Origin: Planctomycetota bacterium
GTDB lineage: Bacteria > Planctomycetota > UBA1135 > GCA-002748355
NCBI GenBank assembly: GCA_020638795.1
Contig: JACKHW010000006.1
Coordinates: 62,001 to 126,000 of the forward strand
Reading direction: 5' to 3'
Length of the DNA: 64,000 bases
Position numbers and translations under genes: made by a program. Below the pieces are notes generated by a model. It was not told the origin of the DNA and did not search any database. It was given only the letters and a program-made list of their open reading frames with translations. Shown here piece after piece: positions 1-7,925 of this stretch (the first letter of the stretch is position 1; the number at the start of each line of letters is the position of its first letter).

Positions 1-788
1 GCGGAAACCCCACCGCGATGGCCTCGTTGCGTGAAGGAGAAGTCGTCGTCGATCTCGGCTCGGGTGGCGGCCTCGACGTGTTCCTCGCGGCGGCAAAGGT
101 CGGACCGAGTGGACGCGCGATCGGCATCGACATGACGCCGGACATGATTGCGCTCGCACGCAAGAACGCGGCCGATGGCGGCTACGTCAACGTGAGCTTC
201 CACCTCGCGGAGATCGAGGCGATGCCGATCGAAAGCAATAGCGTCGACTGCGTCATCTCCAACTGCGTTCTCAACCTCGTGCCCGACAAGGATGCCGCGA
301 TCCGTGAGATCCATCGCATTCTCAAGCCCGGAGGTCGACTCGCGATCTCGGACATCGCACTCAAGAAGGAGCTTCCAGCTTCGGTTTCCTCGCAGGTAGC
401 GGCATGGATCGGCTGTATCACCGGCGCGATCTCGATCGAGGACAACGAGCAGCGTCTGCGCGCCGCGGGATTCGAGGATGTCGTCGTGCAGGACGCGGGC
501 AGTGACCTCAACGCGTATCGCGAGGCGGGGAGCGCCGCCTGTTGTGGCCCGGCAGAAAGCGCGAGTTCGTGCTGTGCATCCCCCGCGGAACAACCCGCCG
601 TGTCCTCGTGCTGCGCACCATCGTCCGCGCAACCCGAGGCGTCATCATGCTGTGGAAGCGAACCGTCAAGCGAGCCAGCAGCATCCGAGGCACCGACCTT
701 CCACGACACGATGGACGATTTGCACGACACGTTCGATGTCAACGAGCACGCCGCGAGCGTCAAGATCTTCGCCGTGAAGCCACGTTGA
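1..788 (+). CDS. arsM: ArsM-like arsenite S-adenosylmethionine methyltransferase, 5' end missing
   Basis: Class I SAM-dependent methyltransferase of the arsenite methyltransferase family, expected to methylate As(III) in the cytoplasm. The gene enters from outside the window: in-frame residues GNPTA precede the first ATG (18), matching the conserved Asn-Pro segment of ArsM. Visible motifs are the SAM-binding VVDLGSGGG segment, the SNCVLNLVPDK segment, a conserved Cys in the GCITGA segment and the typical SVKIFAVKP ending. Between the usual CCG site and the ending is an insertion carrying further Cys-Cys pairs; AACCG, SSCCA, SSCCA and SSCCG give four CC pairs within about 45 residues. The family call is good; the substrate is inferred. 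No arsR or arsB is visible downstream. Confidence 0.82.
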   Translation, partial: GNPTAMASLREGEVVVDLGSGGGLDVFLAAAKVGPSGRAIGIDMTPDMIALARKNAADGGYVNVSFHLAEIEAMPIESNSVDCVISNCVLNLVPDKDAAIREIHRILKPGGRLAISDIALKKELPASVSSQVAAWIGCITGAISIEDNEQRLRAAGFEDVVVQDAGSDLNAYREAGSAACCGPAESASSCCASPAEQPAVSSCCAPSSAQPEASSCCGSEPSSEPAASEAPTFHDTMDDLHDTFDVNEHAASVKIFAVKPR

Positions 789-904
789 GACTGGCCTTTG
801 GGCGCAGCGCACCGACAGTACTGACGTTCCTTCGCAGTTTCGTGCACTCGTAGTCATCCGAGTGGATCGAATTCCGCGCGCGAACCTGAGAAACTGCGAC
901 CGCC

Positions 905-1363
905 ATGAACAAAACGCTCACTGCCATCCTCGCCTGCTTCGCCCTGTCCGTCAGCGCCGCGGGAGTTCGTTCCCAGATCACCTACATCCCGGGCACGGGC
1001 TGCAAGAACGCCGCCAACACGCCGATCGTCGGAAGCACGAAGATCGGCCAGACGATCACCGTCGCCCACGACCAGCTGCCGTGCAACTCGCCGCAAACGT
1101 ACGCATTCGTGCTTCTCAGCTTCTCGTGCGGAACCGTCCCCAACCTGCCGTTCGGCTGCATCAGCAGCAGCAATCCGTGCACGGCGCTGATCCCCGCCGA
1201 CGCGTCGTTCTTCAAGCCGATCACGGCATCGATCACGCTGACGATCCCGAACGATCCGAAGATCATCGGCGCGAAGTTCTGCGTGCAGGGCGGATGCTTC
1301 ACGAGCTTCCTCGGCTTCTGCGTCAGCCCGCTCAACGTCGTCGGTCAGATCACGATTCAGTGA
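905..1363 (+). CDS. Small secreted protein, unknown function
   Basis: 152-residue exported protein with a clear N-terminal signal peptide (Lys near the start, then a hydrophobic run AILACFALSVSAAG) and a likely cleavage near residue 22-24. The mature part is rich in Thr, Pro and Cys (about ten cysteines) and is probably disulfide-bonded. I do not recognise a domain. It stands alone, about 115 bases after the methyltransferase, and converges with the pyrophosphatase gene. Such small Cys-containing exported proteins are frequent in planctomycetes. Coding status rests on the signal peptide, base composition and absence of a better overlapping gene. Confidence 0.7.
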   Translation: MNKTLTAILACFALSVSAAGVRSQITYIPGTGCKNAANTPIVGSTKIGQTITVAHDQLPCNSPQTYAFVLLSFSCGTVPNLPFGCISSSNPCTALIPADASFFKPITASITLTIPNDPKIIGAKFCVQGGCFTSFLGFCVSPLNVVGQITIQ

Positions 1364-1379
1364 CCCTGGTGGGACTACA

Positions 1380-2042
1380 TCAAACGCCGAGCATCGGCGG
1401 GCCGTCTTCACCACCGAAGCGCTCGACGTAGTCCGCCATCGCGGCGCGCACGACTTCTTCGGCGTGTTCGCGGCCGTACGGCTCTCCGATCGTGACTTCG
1501 GGATTGCGATCGCTGTGCAAGTTGCGCTCACTGTGTGGCGGCAACTTGTACGTCTGGAAGTAGTGACAGAGTCGATCGACGAGGATCACCGGAAGCTCGC
1601 TCAGGTCTCGAATCTTCTTCCACTGATAGTCGCCGTCGAGGATCGCGATGATCTTGTCGTCCGCCTCGCCGTGATCCGCCATCGGCAGTCCGCCAACGAC
1701 GCGCGCCTTGGTCAAAATCTCGGCCCGGCCGATCGGGCGCTCGCTCAGCACGCAGATGTCCAGCGGATCCCCGTCCCCCCGCTCCGCGCCATTCATCAAC
1801 GCACGCACTCGCTCGCCGCAATAGGTGCGCGGGATGAAGCCGTAGAGGCTCGGCGGCAACGAGGACGTTCGTTGTGGACGATCCACGATCAAGAACCCCG
1901 ACGACTTGTCGATCTCGTACTTCACGAGATCGAAGGGCGTAATCTCGATGAACGCGTAGACCGAACTCGGTGGGTTCGGTCCGGTTTCGAGGCCGTGCCA
2001 AGGATGCGGTCGCCAGGGATGAAAGCTGTGACTTTCAGGCAT
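1380..2042 (-). CDS. ppa: Family I inorganic pyrophosphatase
   Basis: 220-residue soluble pyrophosphatase hydrolysing PPi to two phosphates, driving biosynthetic reactions. The Mg2+/PPi-binding signature DGDPLDI is present at about residues 94-100, with the upstream YGFIPRTYCG segment and the lysine-containing KYEIDKSSG segment of family I enzymes. The ATG at 2042 was chosen because it lies 2 bases beyond the stop of the upstream SDR gene on the same strand and gives a normal family length; an open frame continues far upstream but reads as antisense of the SDR gene. The C-terminus is slightly longer than in E. coli Ppa. Confidence 0.92.
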   Translation of the reverse strand: MPESHSFHPWRPHPWHGLETGPNPPSSVYAFIEITPFDLVKYEIDKSSGFLIVDRPQRTSSLPPSLYGFIPRTYCGERVRALMNGAERGDGDPLDICVLSERPIGRAEILTKARVVGGLPMADHGEADDKIIAILDGDYQWKKIRDLSELPVILVDRLCHYFQTYKLPPHSERNLHSDRNPEVTIGEPYGREHAEEVVRAAMADYVERFGGEDGPPMLGV

Positions 2043-2044
2043 GC

Positions 2045-2935
2045 TCAAAGGAACGTGCGGCGGAGCCGGTAGAGATCGGTCTCGGCGACCTGGCGCACAC
2101 GCTCGGGATCTCGCCACCAATCCTCGTCGACGCTGAGGATGCGGCCATTGAGCGCCGCGGCGCCCGGGCTGAGCAGGAAGAGAGCGAGCTCTGCACCATC
2201 GTCCGGAGAGTGATTGTGTTCGCGGGCCGGATGCGGGCTGCCGGTACGCGCTTCCTCGGCCTCGATCGCTTCGAGGTCGCGAGGCGAAAGCGTCATGCCG
2301 GGTTCCATGCAGTTGATGCGGAGCCCCTTGCTGCTGCGGTGCTCGGCATAGAGCTGATCCGTGAAGCGACAAATCGCGGCTTTCGCCGAGGCGTACGCCG
2401 TCGCGTGCGCGTCGATCATCGGGAAGAACGCTCCGCCCCCCGCGCACGTGAGGATGTCCCCGCGTTCTCGAGACAGCATCTGCGGAAGTGCTCGACGACA
2501 GCAGAGATACGTGGTGAAGAGATTCCGCGTCACGACACTGAGCCACTCACGAGGATTCGTCTCGGCACAGGGCTGAGTCGCTCCGAGACCGCCGGCGAGG
2601 CAAGCGAGCAGATCCACGGGCCCGACGGATTCTTCGACGTCGGAGAAGAGCGCCTGCACCTGCTCTGGATCCTCGAGATCGGCCGCGAATGCGCGCAGTT
2701 CGAACCCCTCGTCCAAGCCCATCGCGCAGGTCTCTTGGAGATGAACGAGGTTGCGCGATGCCACGGTCACGCGAGCGCCCGACCGAGCGAACGCGAGCGC
2801 GACAGCTCGACCGATGTTCCACCCGCCACCGGTGACGATGGCAATGCGACCGGCGAGCGGTCCCCGGTCGGCCGCCACCGGTCGTAGCTGCACAGCCTTC
2901 GCGGCCGCGGCACCGGGATGCGTGTCGTGCGTCAC
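2045..2935 (-). CDS. Short-chain dehydrogenase/reductase (SDR), atypical active site
   Basis: 296-residue Rossmann protein of the SDR family. The cofactor-binding TGGGWNIGRA segment (residues about 35-44) and the YASAK active-site Tyr/Lys are present. The position 13 residues before the catalytic Tyr, normally Ser, is Gly (in CAGGGAFF), and the usual NAG motif reads CLAG, so catalysis may be altered or lost. The start is GTG at 2935; the preceding HEAT gene ends 10 bases upstream, and the pyrophosphatase starts 2 bases after this stop, so the three genes are probably one transcript. Substrate unknown. Confidence 0.82.
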   Translation of the reverse strand: MTHDTHPGAAAAKAVQLRPVAADRGPLAGRIAIVTGGGWNIGRAVALAFARSGARVTVASRNLVHLQETCAMGLDEGFELRAFAADLEDPEQVQALFSDVEESVGPVDLLACLAGGLGATQPCAETNPREWLSVVTRNLFTTYLCCRRALPQMLSRERGDILTCAGGGAFFPMIDAHATAYASAKAAICRFTDQLYAEHRSSKGLRINCMEPGMTLSPRDLEAIEAEEARTGSPHPAREHNHSPDDGAELALFLLSPGAAALNGRILSVDEDWWRDPERVRQVAETDLYRLRRTFL

Positions 2936-2945
2936 GGTTGGCCGA

Positions 2946-4586
2946 TCACGCGAGCCCTTCGACCTTGAGCTTCTGCATGGCTTGGATCGCCTCCTTGGCC
3001 TCGGGTCGCTTCTCGATGAGCCAGTTGAGGAGTTCGAAACCGAACTTTCGCTCTTCGTTGAGCCGTTCGACGAAGCGCTGCCCCAGATACAGCGCGTGAT
3101 CGGTCTCGAGGTTCTTCTCTCGCTTGAGTCGTGCGACGAGAGGGAACCCTTCGCGCACCAGAATACACAGGTGTCCGATGACCGGATCGCCTTGGCTCAA
3201 GTCGACGGATTTGGCGCGACCGAGAAGCGTCGCGAGCGCGATCTCATAGCGCACCTCGTGCGAAAGGGAGCCACTGCCACTCAGCGCCTGCAGGATGCGA
3301 AATGCGACGTCGTAGTCTTGCTTGTTGCGAGCCGCGCGCGCTTCGTCGAGCAACGGCGGCACGACTTGGTCGACCGGAGCGTCAGCAAGGACCGCGCGAT
3401 ACAGTTCGCGGACCGGATCATCCTTGCCGAGCAGCTTCAAGAACTGCGCGACGAGCTTCTTGCACTGCCCCGCCGTGAGTTGCGCGGCGATGGCCTTGAG
3501 CGCGTCGAATGGTCGACGGGCCTCTTGGAGATCGCGCGCAGCCAGGAAGCGCTTGACGAGTCCCTCGCGCGCTTCGGCGTTTTGACCGAGAGCTTTCGAC
3601 GCGAGGTCGTGCACTTGCGGATCGTCGTTGTCGAGGAACGGCAAAAGCGCCTTCGCACACGCCGCGGTGTTGTAGTGCGCGAGCTTCGCGAGCGCGAACA
3701 ATCGCACCTCGGGACGCGCATTGTCGAGCAGCTTGAGCAGGGAGTTCGCCATCGGGGCGCCGGTCGGCTCCAGCTCTTGGAGTACTTCGAGCGCTGGACC
3801 CACCACGTGCACGAAATCCTCGTCGTCGAGATACCCGAGAATCTTCGTCCGCTGGGCTGTCGTGAGTTCTCGATCCCGCAAGCCACGGAGCCCGGCAGCG
3901 CGAACCTCCGGCGCGTTGCTCGGCCCCGAAGCCGTCACGAAGACCGTGCGGCAGGACGGATCGGCGACGCGTCGTAGGAAGCGCAGCAGATACACGCGGT
4001 ACGAGGTCGGAGCCTTCTTCGGAATGCGCTGCAGATTCGTCAGCAAGACCTTTCGGATCCGTGCCCGCTCCGGCTCATGCTCGTCCTCATCCTCCTCGGC
4101 CGGCGCCTGAAGCGTCTCGAGCTGGTGGATGAAGTGTTGTGACGCGATCTCGGCGATGTCGGGATCCTCGTCGTCCTTGAGTAGGCAGAGGATGGTCTTG
4201 AGCCCTTCGGCGCCGCGGGTCCGTGCCAGGATTTCGATGATGACGATCCGGGTGTCCCGATCCGACTTCTCGAATTCCTTGACGAGGACTTTTTCCGCAT
4301 CGTCTCCGAGCGCGCTCAGAGCACGCGCCACCTTGCTGCGAAGGGGCCCCTCCACGTGCAAGATCGGGATGAGGTGCGAGAGTGCAGCCGCGTTGCCGAT
4401 CGAAGCCAACGCTTCGACCGCATAGCCACGCAGAAATCCGTCTCCCGAACTCGCGGCGCGGCCGAGAGCTTTGACGACGGGCGGGCTCTTGGGCCCGAGC
4501 CACGCGAGGACTTGCGCCGCAGCGACTTGCTGCTCGGCTTCCCCGGTCTCGAGCATCTGCACAATGCCAGCGAGGGTGTCTTTCAT
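2946..4586 (-). CDS. HEAT-repeat protein
   Basis: 546-residue protein made largely of repeated alpha-helical HEAT-like units (for example VAAAQVLAWLGPKSPPVVKAL and LASIGNAAALSHLIPIL). No signal peptide is obvious, so it is probably cytoplasmic. The N-terminal half is repeat-rich, there is an acidic linker near residues 175-190 (EEDEDEHEPE), and the C-terminal part is helical without clear repeats. HEAT arrays act as protein-binding scaffolds; the partner is unknown. ATG 4586 gives the start MKDTLAG; an in-frame ATG at 4643 would add 19 residues that look non-coding. It heads the group with the SDR and pyrophosphatase genes. Confidence 0.82.
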   Translation of the reverse strand: MKDTLAGIVQMLETGEAEQQVAAAQVLAWLGPKSPPVVKALGRAASSGDGFLRGYAVEALASIGNAAALSHLIPILHVEGPLRSKVARALSALGDDAEKVLVKEFEKSDRDTRIVIIEILARTRGAEGLKTILCLLKDDEDPDIAEIASQHFIHQLETLQAPAEEDEDEHEPERARIRKVLLTNLQRIPKKAPTSYRVYLLRFLRRVADPSCRTVFVTASGPSNAPEVRAAGLRGLRDRELTTAQRTKILGYLDDEDFVHVVGPALEVLQELEPTGAPMANSLLKLLDNARPEVRLFALAKLAHYNTAACAKALLPFLDNDDPQVHDLASKALGQNAEAREGLVKRFLAARDLQEARRPFDALKAIAAQLTAGQCKKLVAQFLKLLGKDDPVRELYRAVLADAPVDQVVPPLLDEARAARNKQDYDVAFRILQALSGSGSLSHEVRYEIALATLLGRAKSVDLSQGDPVIGHLCILVREGFPLVARLKREKNLETDHALYLGQRFVERLNEERKFGFELLNWLIEKRPEAKEAIQAMQKLKVEGLA

Positions 4587-4705
4587 GCCGGTCGCATTCG
4601 TCTCGAACAGGCGGCCGAAGCCGCAGCGTGTGATGCGTGGCACCGATGCCAGGCATCACGCATCCACCCCCCCTTGCCGCTGCCGAACCGCGGAGGCGAT
4701 CTGCG

Positions 4706-4737
4706 CGTTGGTGATCGAGTCCGTTGGTGATCGAGTC
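4706..4737. repeat. Perfect 16-bp tandem duplication in a divergent promoter region
   Basis: The unit CGTTGGTGATCGAGTC occurs at 4706-4721 and again directly at 4722-4737 without a mismatch. It lies in the 254-base gap (4587-4840) between the divergent HEAT-repeat gene (minus) and the 4841 gene (plus), where both promoters should be. It could be a regulator-binding pair or a recent slippage duplication. Apart from the repeat I see no clear promoter boxes or genes in this gap. Confidence 0.6.
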
Positions 4738-4840
4738 ACGGCCACGCTGCCACGCCACGTTGTCACGTCAGCAACAATCCTATGGAATTGCGGTGATCAT
4801 AGACGAGTCGTGCGGCAAGAAACAGAGGACAACCATCGAC

Positions 4841-5677
4841 GTGCCTGAAGCACCTGAGAAACCTAAGTCGCTGCCAGAGCTGTACCTGGAGCAAGAACGA
4901 ACGCGAACTCCCGAGCGATCCTCCCCTCGAACACGAACCGTGCCAGCACACGGTCGCGCGATCTGGGCCGTGCTGGGCCTGTTCGTGATCGCCTCGAGTT
5001 GCGGCGAAGCACCGAAGACCGAAGAAAGCCCACGAACCACGAAGAACAAGACCGAGGGGGCACGTGATGGCCAAGCGATTCCGCCCGATCGGCCCGATCT
5101 CACGGCGCAAGAGCTGCGGTTCCGGCTCTTTCCGTGGCTGAGCAGGGGAGTCGCCGACCGCCCGAGCGAACCGCCCGTCGCGGGGCTCTTGCGCTTCGCA
5201 GCGGGCGTGGACCTGCAGATTCTGCCTCGAATCCGCGAGGGCGCATACTACCGCGATGCGACCGAGGCAGAACTCCGGAGCATCGACACCGTCGGCGTCC
5301 CGCGCGAGCAGATCTACCGCGAGAACCTCGCTCGCCTGTTTCGCGAGGCGTCCCCCCTGACCGTCATCGGCGACCCATCGGGAATGCGCTTCATCGAATT
5401 CGACACGGCGCTCGCGGGTTCCGAAGCGTTGATCTTGCTCCCTGAGCTGTGGGACAGCGTCGAACGCACGCTCGGTCGCGAGGCGATCTTGGCCCTACCC
5501 GACCGTGGCATGTGCCGGTTCTTGCCGGCAGGCCCGTGGAACTTCGTGACCGAGATGGCTCCGACCTTCATCGAGCGGCACGAGGGGGCCTCGGCGCCGC
5601 TGGCGGGCACCCTGCTGTTCCGCGACGGCGGCACGATCCGTCGAGGCCACACGTTCGAATCCCTCGCGGGCCACTGA
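4841..5677 (+). CDS. Putative membrane-anchored or lipoprotein, unknown function
   Basis: Unrecognised protein of about 278 residues with one hydrophobic segment (AIWAVLGLFVIASSC) ending in a lipobox-like ASSC. I chose GTG 4841, preceded by an AGAGGA stretch; GTG 4940 would put a short lipoprotein signal peptide right at the N-terminus and is a serious alternative, and an ATG-like extension to 4724 is less likely. The globular C-terminal part (segments such as LILLPELWDSVERTLGRE and LALPDRGMCRFLPAG) loosely recalls DUF1444-type proteins, a low-confidence impression. It lies divergent from the HEAT gene. Confidence 0.6.
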   Translation: MPEAPEKPKSLPELYLEQERTRTPERSSPRTRTVPAHGRAIWAVLGLFVIASSCGEAPKTEESPRTTKNKTEGARDGQAIPPDRPDLTAQELRFRLFPWLSRGVADRPSEPPVAGLLRFAAGVDLQILPRIREGAYYRDATEAELRSIDTVGVPREQIYRENLARLFREASPLTVIGDPSGMRFIEFDTALAGSEALILLPELWDSVERTLGREAILALPDRGMCRFLPAGPWNFVTEMAPTFIERHEGASAPLAGTLLFRDGGTIRRGHTFESLAGH

Positions 5678-5831
5678 CGAGCGCTCCGCGCGACGCGCTC
5701 GCAGCACTGCTACGATGGTCCCACGCGAGTGCAGACGCACTCGACGCTCTCGATGGGACGTCGCGCTGCATGCGCAATGCCGTTCCGCATTCCTGATCCT
5801 CGTGGCCGCGTTCGCGGCGTGGTTGCTCATC

Positions 5832-6761
5832 ATGCGTCTACTTCCCCAGATCGGTCTCGCGGTCTCGCTGCTCGCGGTCACCGCCTTCGCGCAAACCGGA
5901 ACCTACTCGACGTTCGGCGCGGGATGCGCCGGTTCGTCGGGCAACGTGGTCGGCTGCGTCAACGCCAACCTGAACGGCACCTGGGGTGGCAACGGTGGCG
6001 TGGCCTCCTTCGCCCTCGGCGCGAACAGCGCCGCGGCTCCACTCATCATCTGCGCGGTGGATCTCTACGCCGCGAGCTCGTCGGGCAACAAGACCGGCAA
6101 CTTGTGGCTGCTCGCGGCCGATTCGGCTGGAGCGCCCTCCGCGACCGTGCTCGGGACGACCACCGTTCAGTGGACGCCCGTCGGCGCCTGGCATCGCGGC
6201 AACTTCGCTCAGCGAGTCTTCATCGCCCCCAACACGAAGTTTTTCATCGCGTTCGACAATCCCGGAAAGCTCCCCTACATGAGCGCCGGACCCGACACGG
6301 TCGAACACTGGCACAGCGGACCGACGTGGAAGGGGCCCTACATGGCGCGCTGGAACTACAACGTCATCTGCTGCCAACAAGTGGGAGGCGCGATCCCGGC
6401 AATCGGCAATCAGGGCGTCCCTTCGATCAGCACACCGTATTCGGTCACGCTCGGTGGAGCCTTGGCAACGACCCCGGCGCTCCTGATCACGGGTGTCTCC
6501 AACACGACGTGGGGGGTCATTCCGCTGCCGCTCGACCTCACGGGTGCCGGCGCTCCGAACTGCAAGTTGCTCGTCTCTTTCGACTTCACGCTCGGCACTG
6601 CGACCGACGCCAGCGGAAACGCGACCGTGCAACTCACCCTGCCGAATCAGACGAGCCTCGTCGGATTCCAGTTCTATCAACAATGGGCCGTACTAGACAC
6701 GGCAGCCAATGCACTCGGTCTTGCGTTCTCGAACGGCGGCGCAGGCAAGATCGGGACGTAG
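5832..6761 (+). CDS. Secreted protein with C-terminal NCxL module
   Basis: 309-residue exported protein. ATG 5832 gives a clean signal peptide (RLLPQIGLAVSLLAVTAFAQ, cleavage after AFA-Q). An N-terminal beta-rich region follows (about residues 22-210, with Cys pairs such as GCAG and VICCQQ). The last 90 residues form a module seen in two other exported proteins of this window (33041 and 42859): GAPNCKLL, a DASGNATVQL segment, then a hydrophobic GFQFYQQWAVLD segment and a Ser-Asn-Gly near the end. This is probably a beta-sandwich surface module; function unknown. The longer frame upstream to 5715 lacks a proper signal peptide context. Confidence 0.78.
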   Translation: MRLLPQIGLAVSLLAVTAFAQTGTYSTFGAGCAGSSGNVVGCVNANLNGTWGGNGGVASFALGANSAAAPLIICAVDLYAASSSGNKTGNLWLLAADSAGAPSATVLGTTTVQWTPVGAWHRGNFAQRVFIAPNTKFFIAFDNPGKLPYMSAGPDTVEHWHSGPTWKGPYMARWNYNVICCQQVGGAIPAIGNQGVPSISTPYSVTLGGALATTPALLITGVSNTTWGVIPLPLDLTGAGAPNCKLLVSFDFTLGTATDASGNATVQLTLPNQTSLVGFQFYQQWAVLDTAANALGLAFSNGGAGKIGT

Positions 6762-6895
6762 CGGAAACACGACGAAGGCACACGCGAAGGGTCGATTTGG
6801 CACCCTGCGTACCATTGGCCTGCTCGCTGCATGCGGATAGCGTGGCGTCGAGTCACCCAGACTCAACGCAACCCGACCCAGAGAGGCCATTCCCG

Positions 6896-7339
6896 ATGCA
6901 TCGCAACATCTCCTTCGCTCTTCTGTCGCTCGTCGCCCTCCTCGCGTCGGCATGCTCGTCGACGCATGTCGATACGCAAGCCCAAGCCTTCATCGAGTCG
7001 CTCGCGAAGACGCACCCCAACGTCACGCGACTCACCGTGCATGCGGTTCCGAAGGGCGGCAGCAGCCACTACGCGATCGCGAGCACCAGTGAGAGCAAGC
7101 GTGGCGCAGCGTCGGACGAAGAGGACCTGCGCGCCATGGCGACCGGTGAAGTGATCGTGCTCGACGAACCGGGTGCCATCGACGTGACGGTTCCGATCCG
7201 CGAGAAGAGCGGGAAGTTCCACGCCTCCGCCGGGGTCACCATCGACTCGAAAGTCGGTCGCGAGGCCGCCATCGCCGAAGCGAAGATGATCGCGCAGGCG
7301 ATCGACCGTGATCTGCTCGGCATGGCGATGGACCACTGA
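6896..7339 (+). CDS. Small lipoprotein, unknown function
   Basis: 147-residue protein with a lipoprotein signal peptide: MHRNISFALLSLVALL followed by lipobox ASAC (acylated Cys near residue 20). GAGAGG upstream of the ATG (about 12 bases) is an acceptable ribosome-binding site. The mature part is a mixed alpha/beta domain of about 125 residues containing TVPIREKSGKFHASAGVTID, a pattern reminiscent of a small PAS- or cache-like ligand fold, but I cannot assign it. The same frame stays open far upstream, antisense-like, and should not be taken as part of the gene. Confidence 0.72.
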   Translation: MHRNISFALLSLVALLASACSSTHVDTQAQAFIESLAKTHPNVTRLTVHAVPKGGSSHYAIASTSESKRGAASDEEDLRAMATGEVIVLDEPGAIDVTVPIREKSGKFHASAGVTIDSKVGREAAIAEAKMIAQAIDRDLLGMAMDH

Positions 7340-7382
7340 TCGCCGTTCCGAACGCGATCCCGACCACGTCTGGTGTCCCGCG

Positions 7383-7925
7383 TCAGCTGAAGTCGTACAG
7401 ATACGAGACGCGCGCTGCGTGCACGATCGTATACGGGAGCTTGGCCAGGATGCCGAGCTCGGGAATCTCCTCGAGATCGAGTCCGCGTACTTCGCACTCG
7501 TCCATCACGAAGAAGCTCCGCGCTTGGAGCCCGGCTTCGTAGGCGCGCGGACGAATCCTGCCGGCGACTTCGATGTTGACCGGACCGTGAAAGAACACAC
7601 GGATCCGGACACGTTCGACACCGACATCGGTACTGAGACGCTTTTGATAGAAGTCACTGCCAGCGTCGACGAGTTCGTGCGCAAACAAGACTTCGCGCAT
7701 GTTGACGTGCACGCGTGGCGTCTTGATGACTTCACCGTGCAGGAGGTCGATCATCGTCGCTCCGCTCACGACGACGAAGTCGCGCGTGTCGTCCTCGAGC
7801 GTCTTGACGAGCCGCGTGAACTTGCCTTCGACCTTCCCCTTGATCAGGAAGCTCTCGGTCACGATCAGATCCTCGACCATCAGGTCGAGTGCTGCCGAGG
7901 ATTCGGAGGGCTGTTCACGAGTCAT
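7383..7925 (-). CDS. Conserved protein of unknown function coupled to folC
   Basis: 180-residue cytoplasmic protein with no recognised domain. It is beta-rich (segments DFVVVSGATMIDLLHGE and VRIRVFFHGPVNIEVAGR) and ends in a LPYTIVHAARVSYLYDF segment. Its ATG (7925-7923) overlaps the folC stop as ATGA, so translation is probably coupled and the two genes are co-transcribed. Nothing in the sequence shows a role in folate metabolism; the link is positional only. Confidence 0.72.
   Translation of the reverse strand: MTREQPSESSAALDLMVEDLIVTESFLIKGKVEGKFTRLVKTLEDDTRDFVVVSGATMIDLLHGEVIKTPRVHVNMREVLFAHELVDAGSDFYQKRLSTDVGVERVRIRVFFHGPVNIEVAGRIRPRAYEAGLQARSFFVMDECEVRGLDLEEIPELGILAKLPYTIVHAARVSYLYDFS

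Noticed and set aside
5678..7339. In-frame continuation after the TGA at 5675-5677, considered as a third Sec readthrough
   Set aside because: The residues after the stop look non-coding, no stem at SECIS distance was seen, and the frame later becomes antisense-like before reaching the 6896 lipoprotein.
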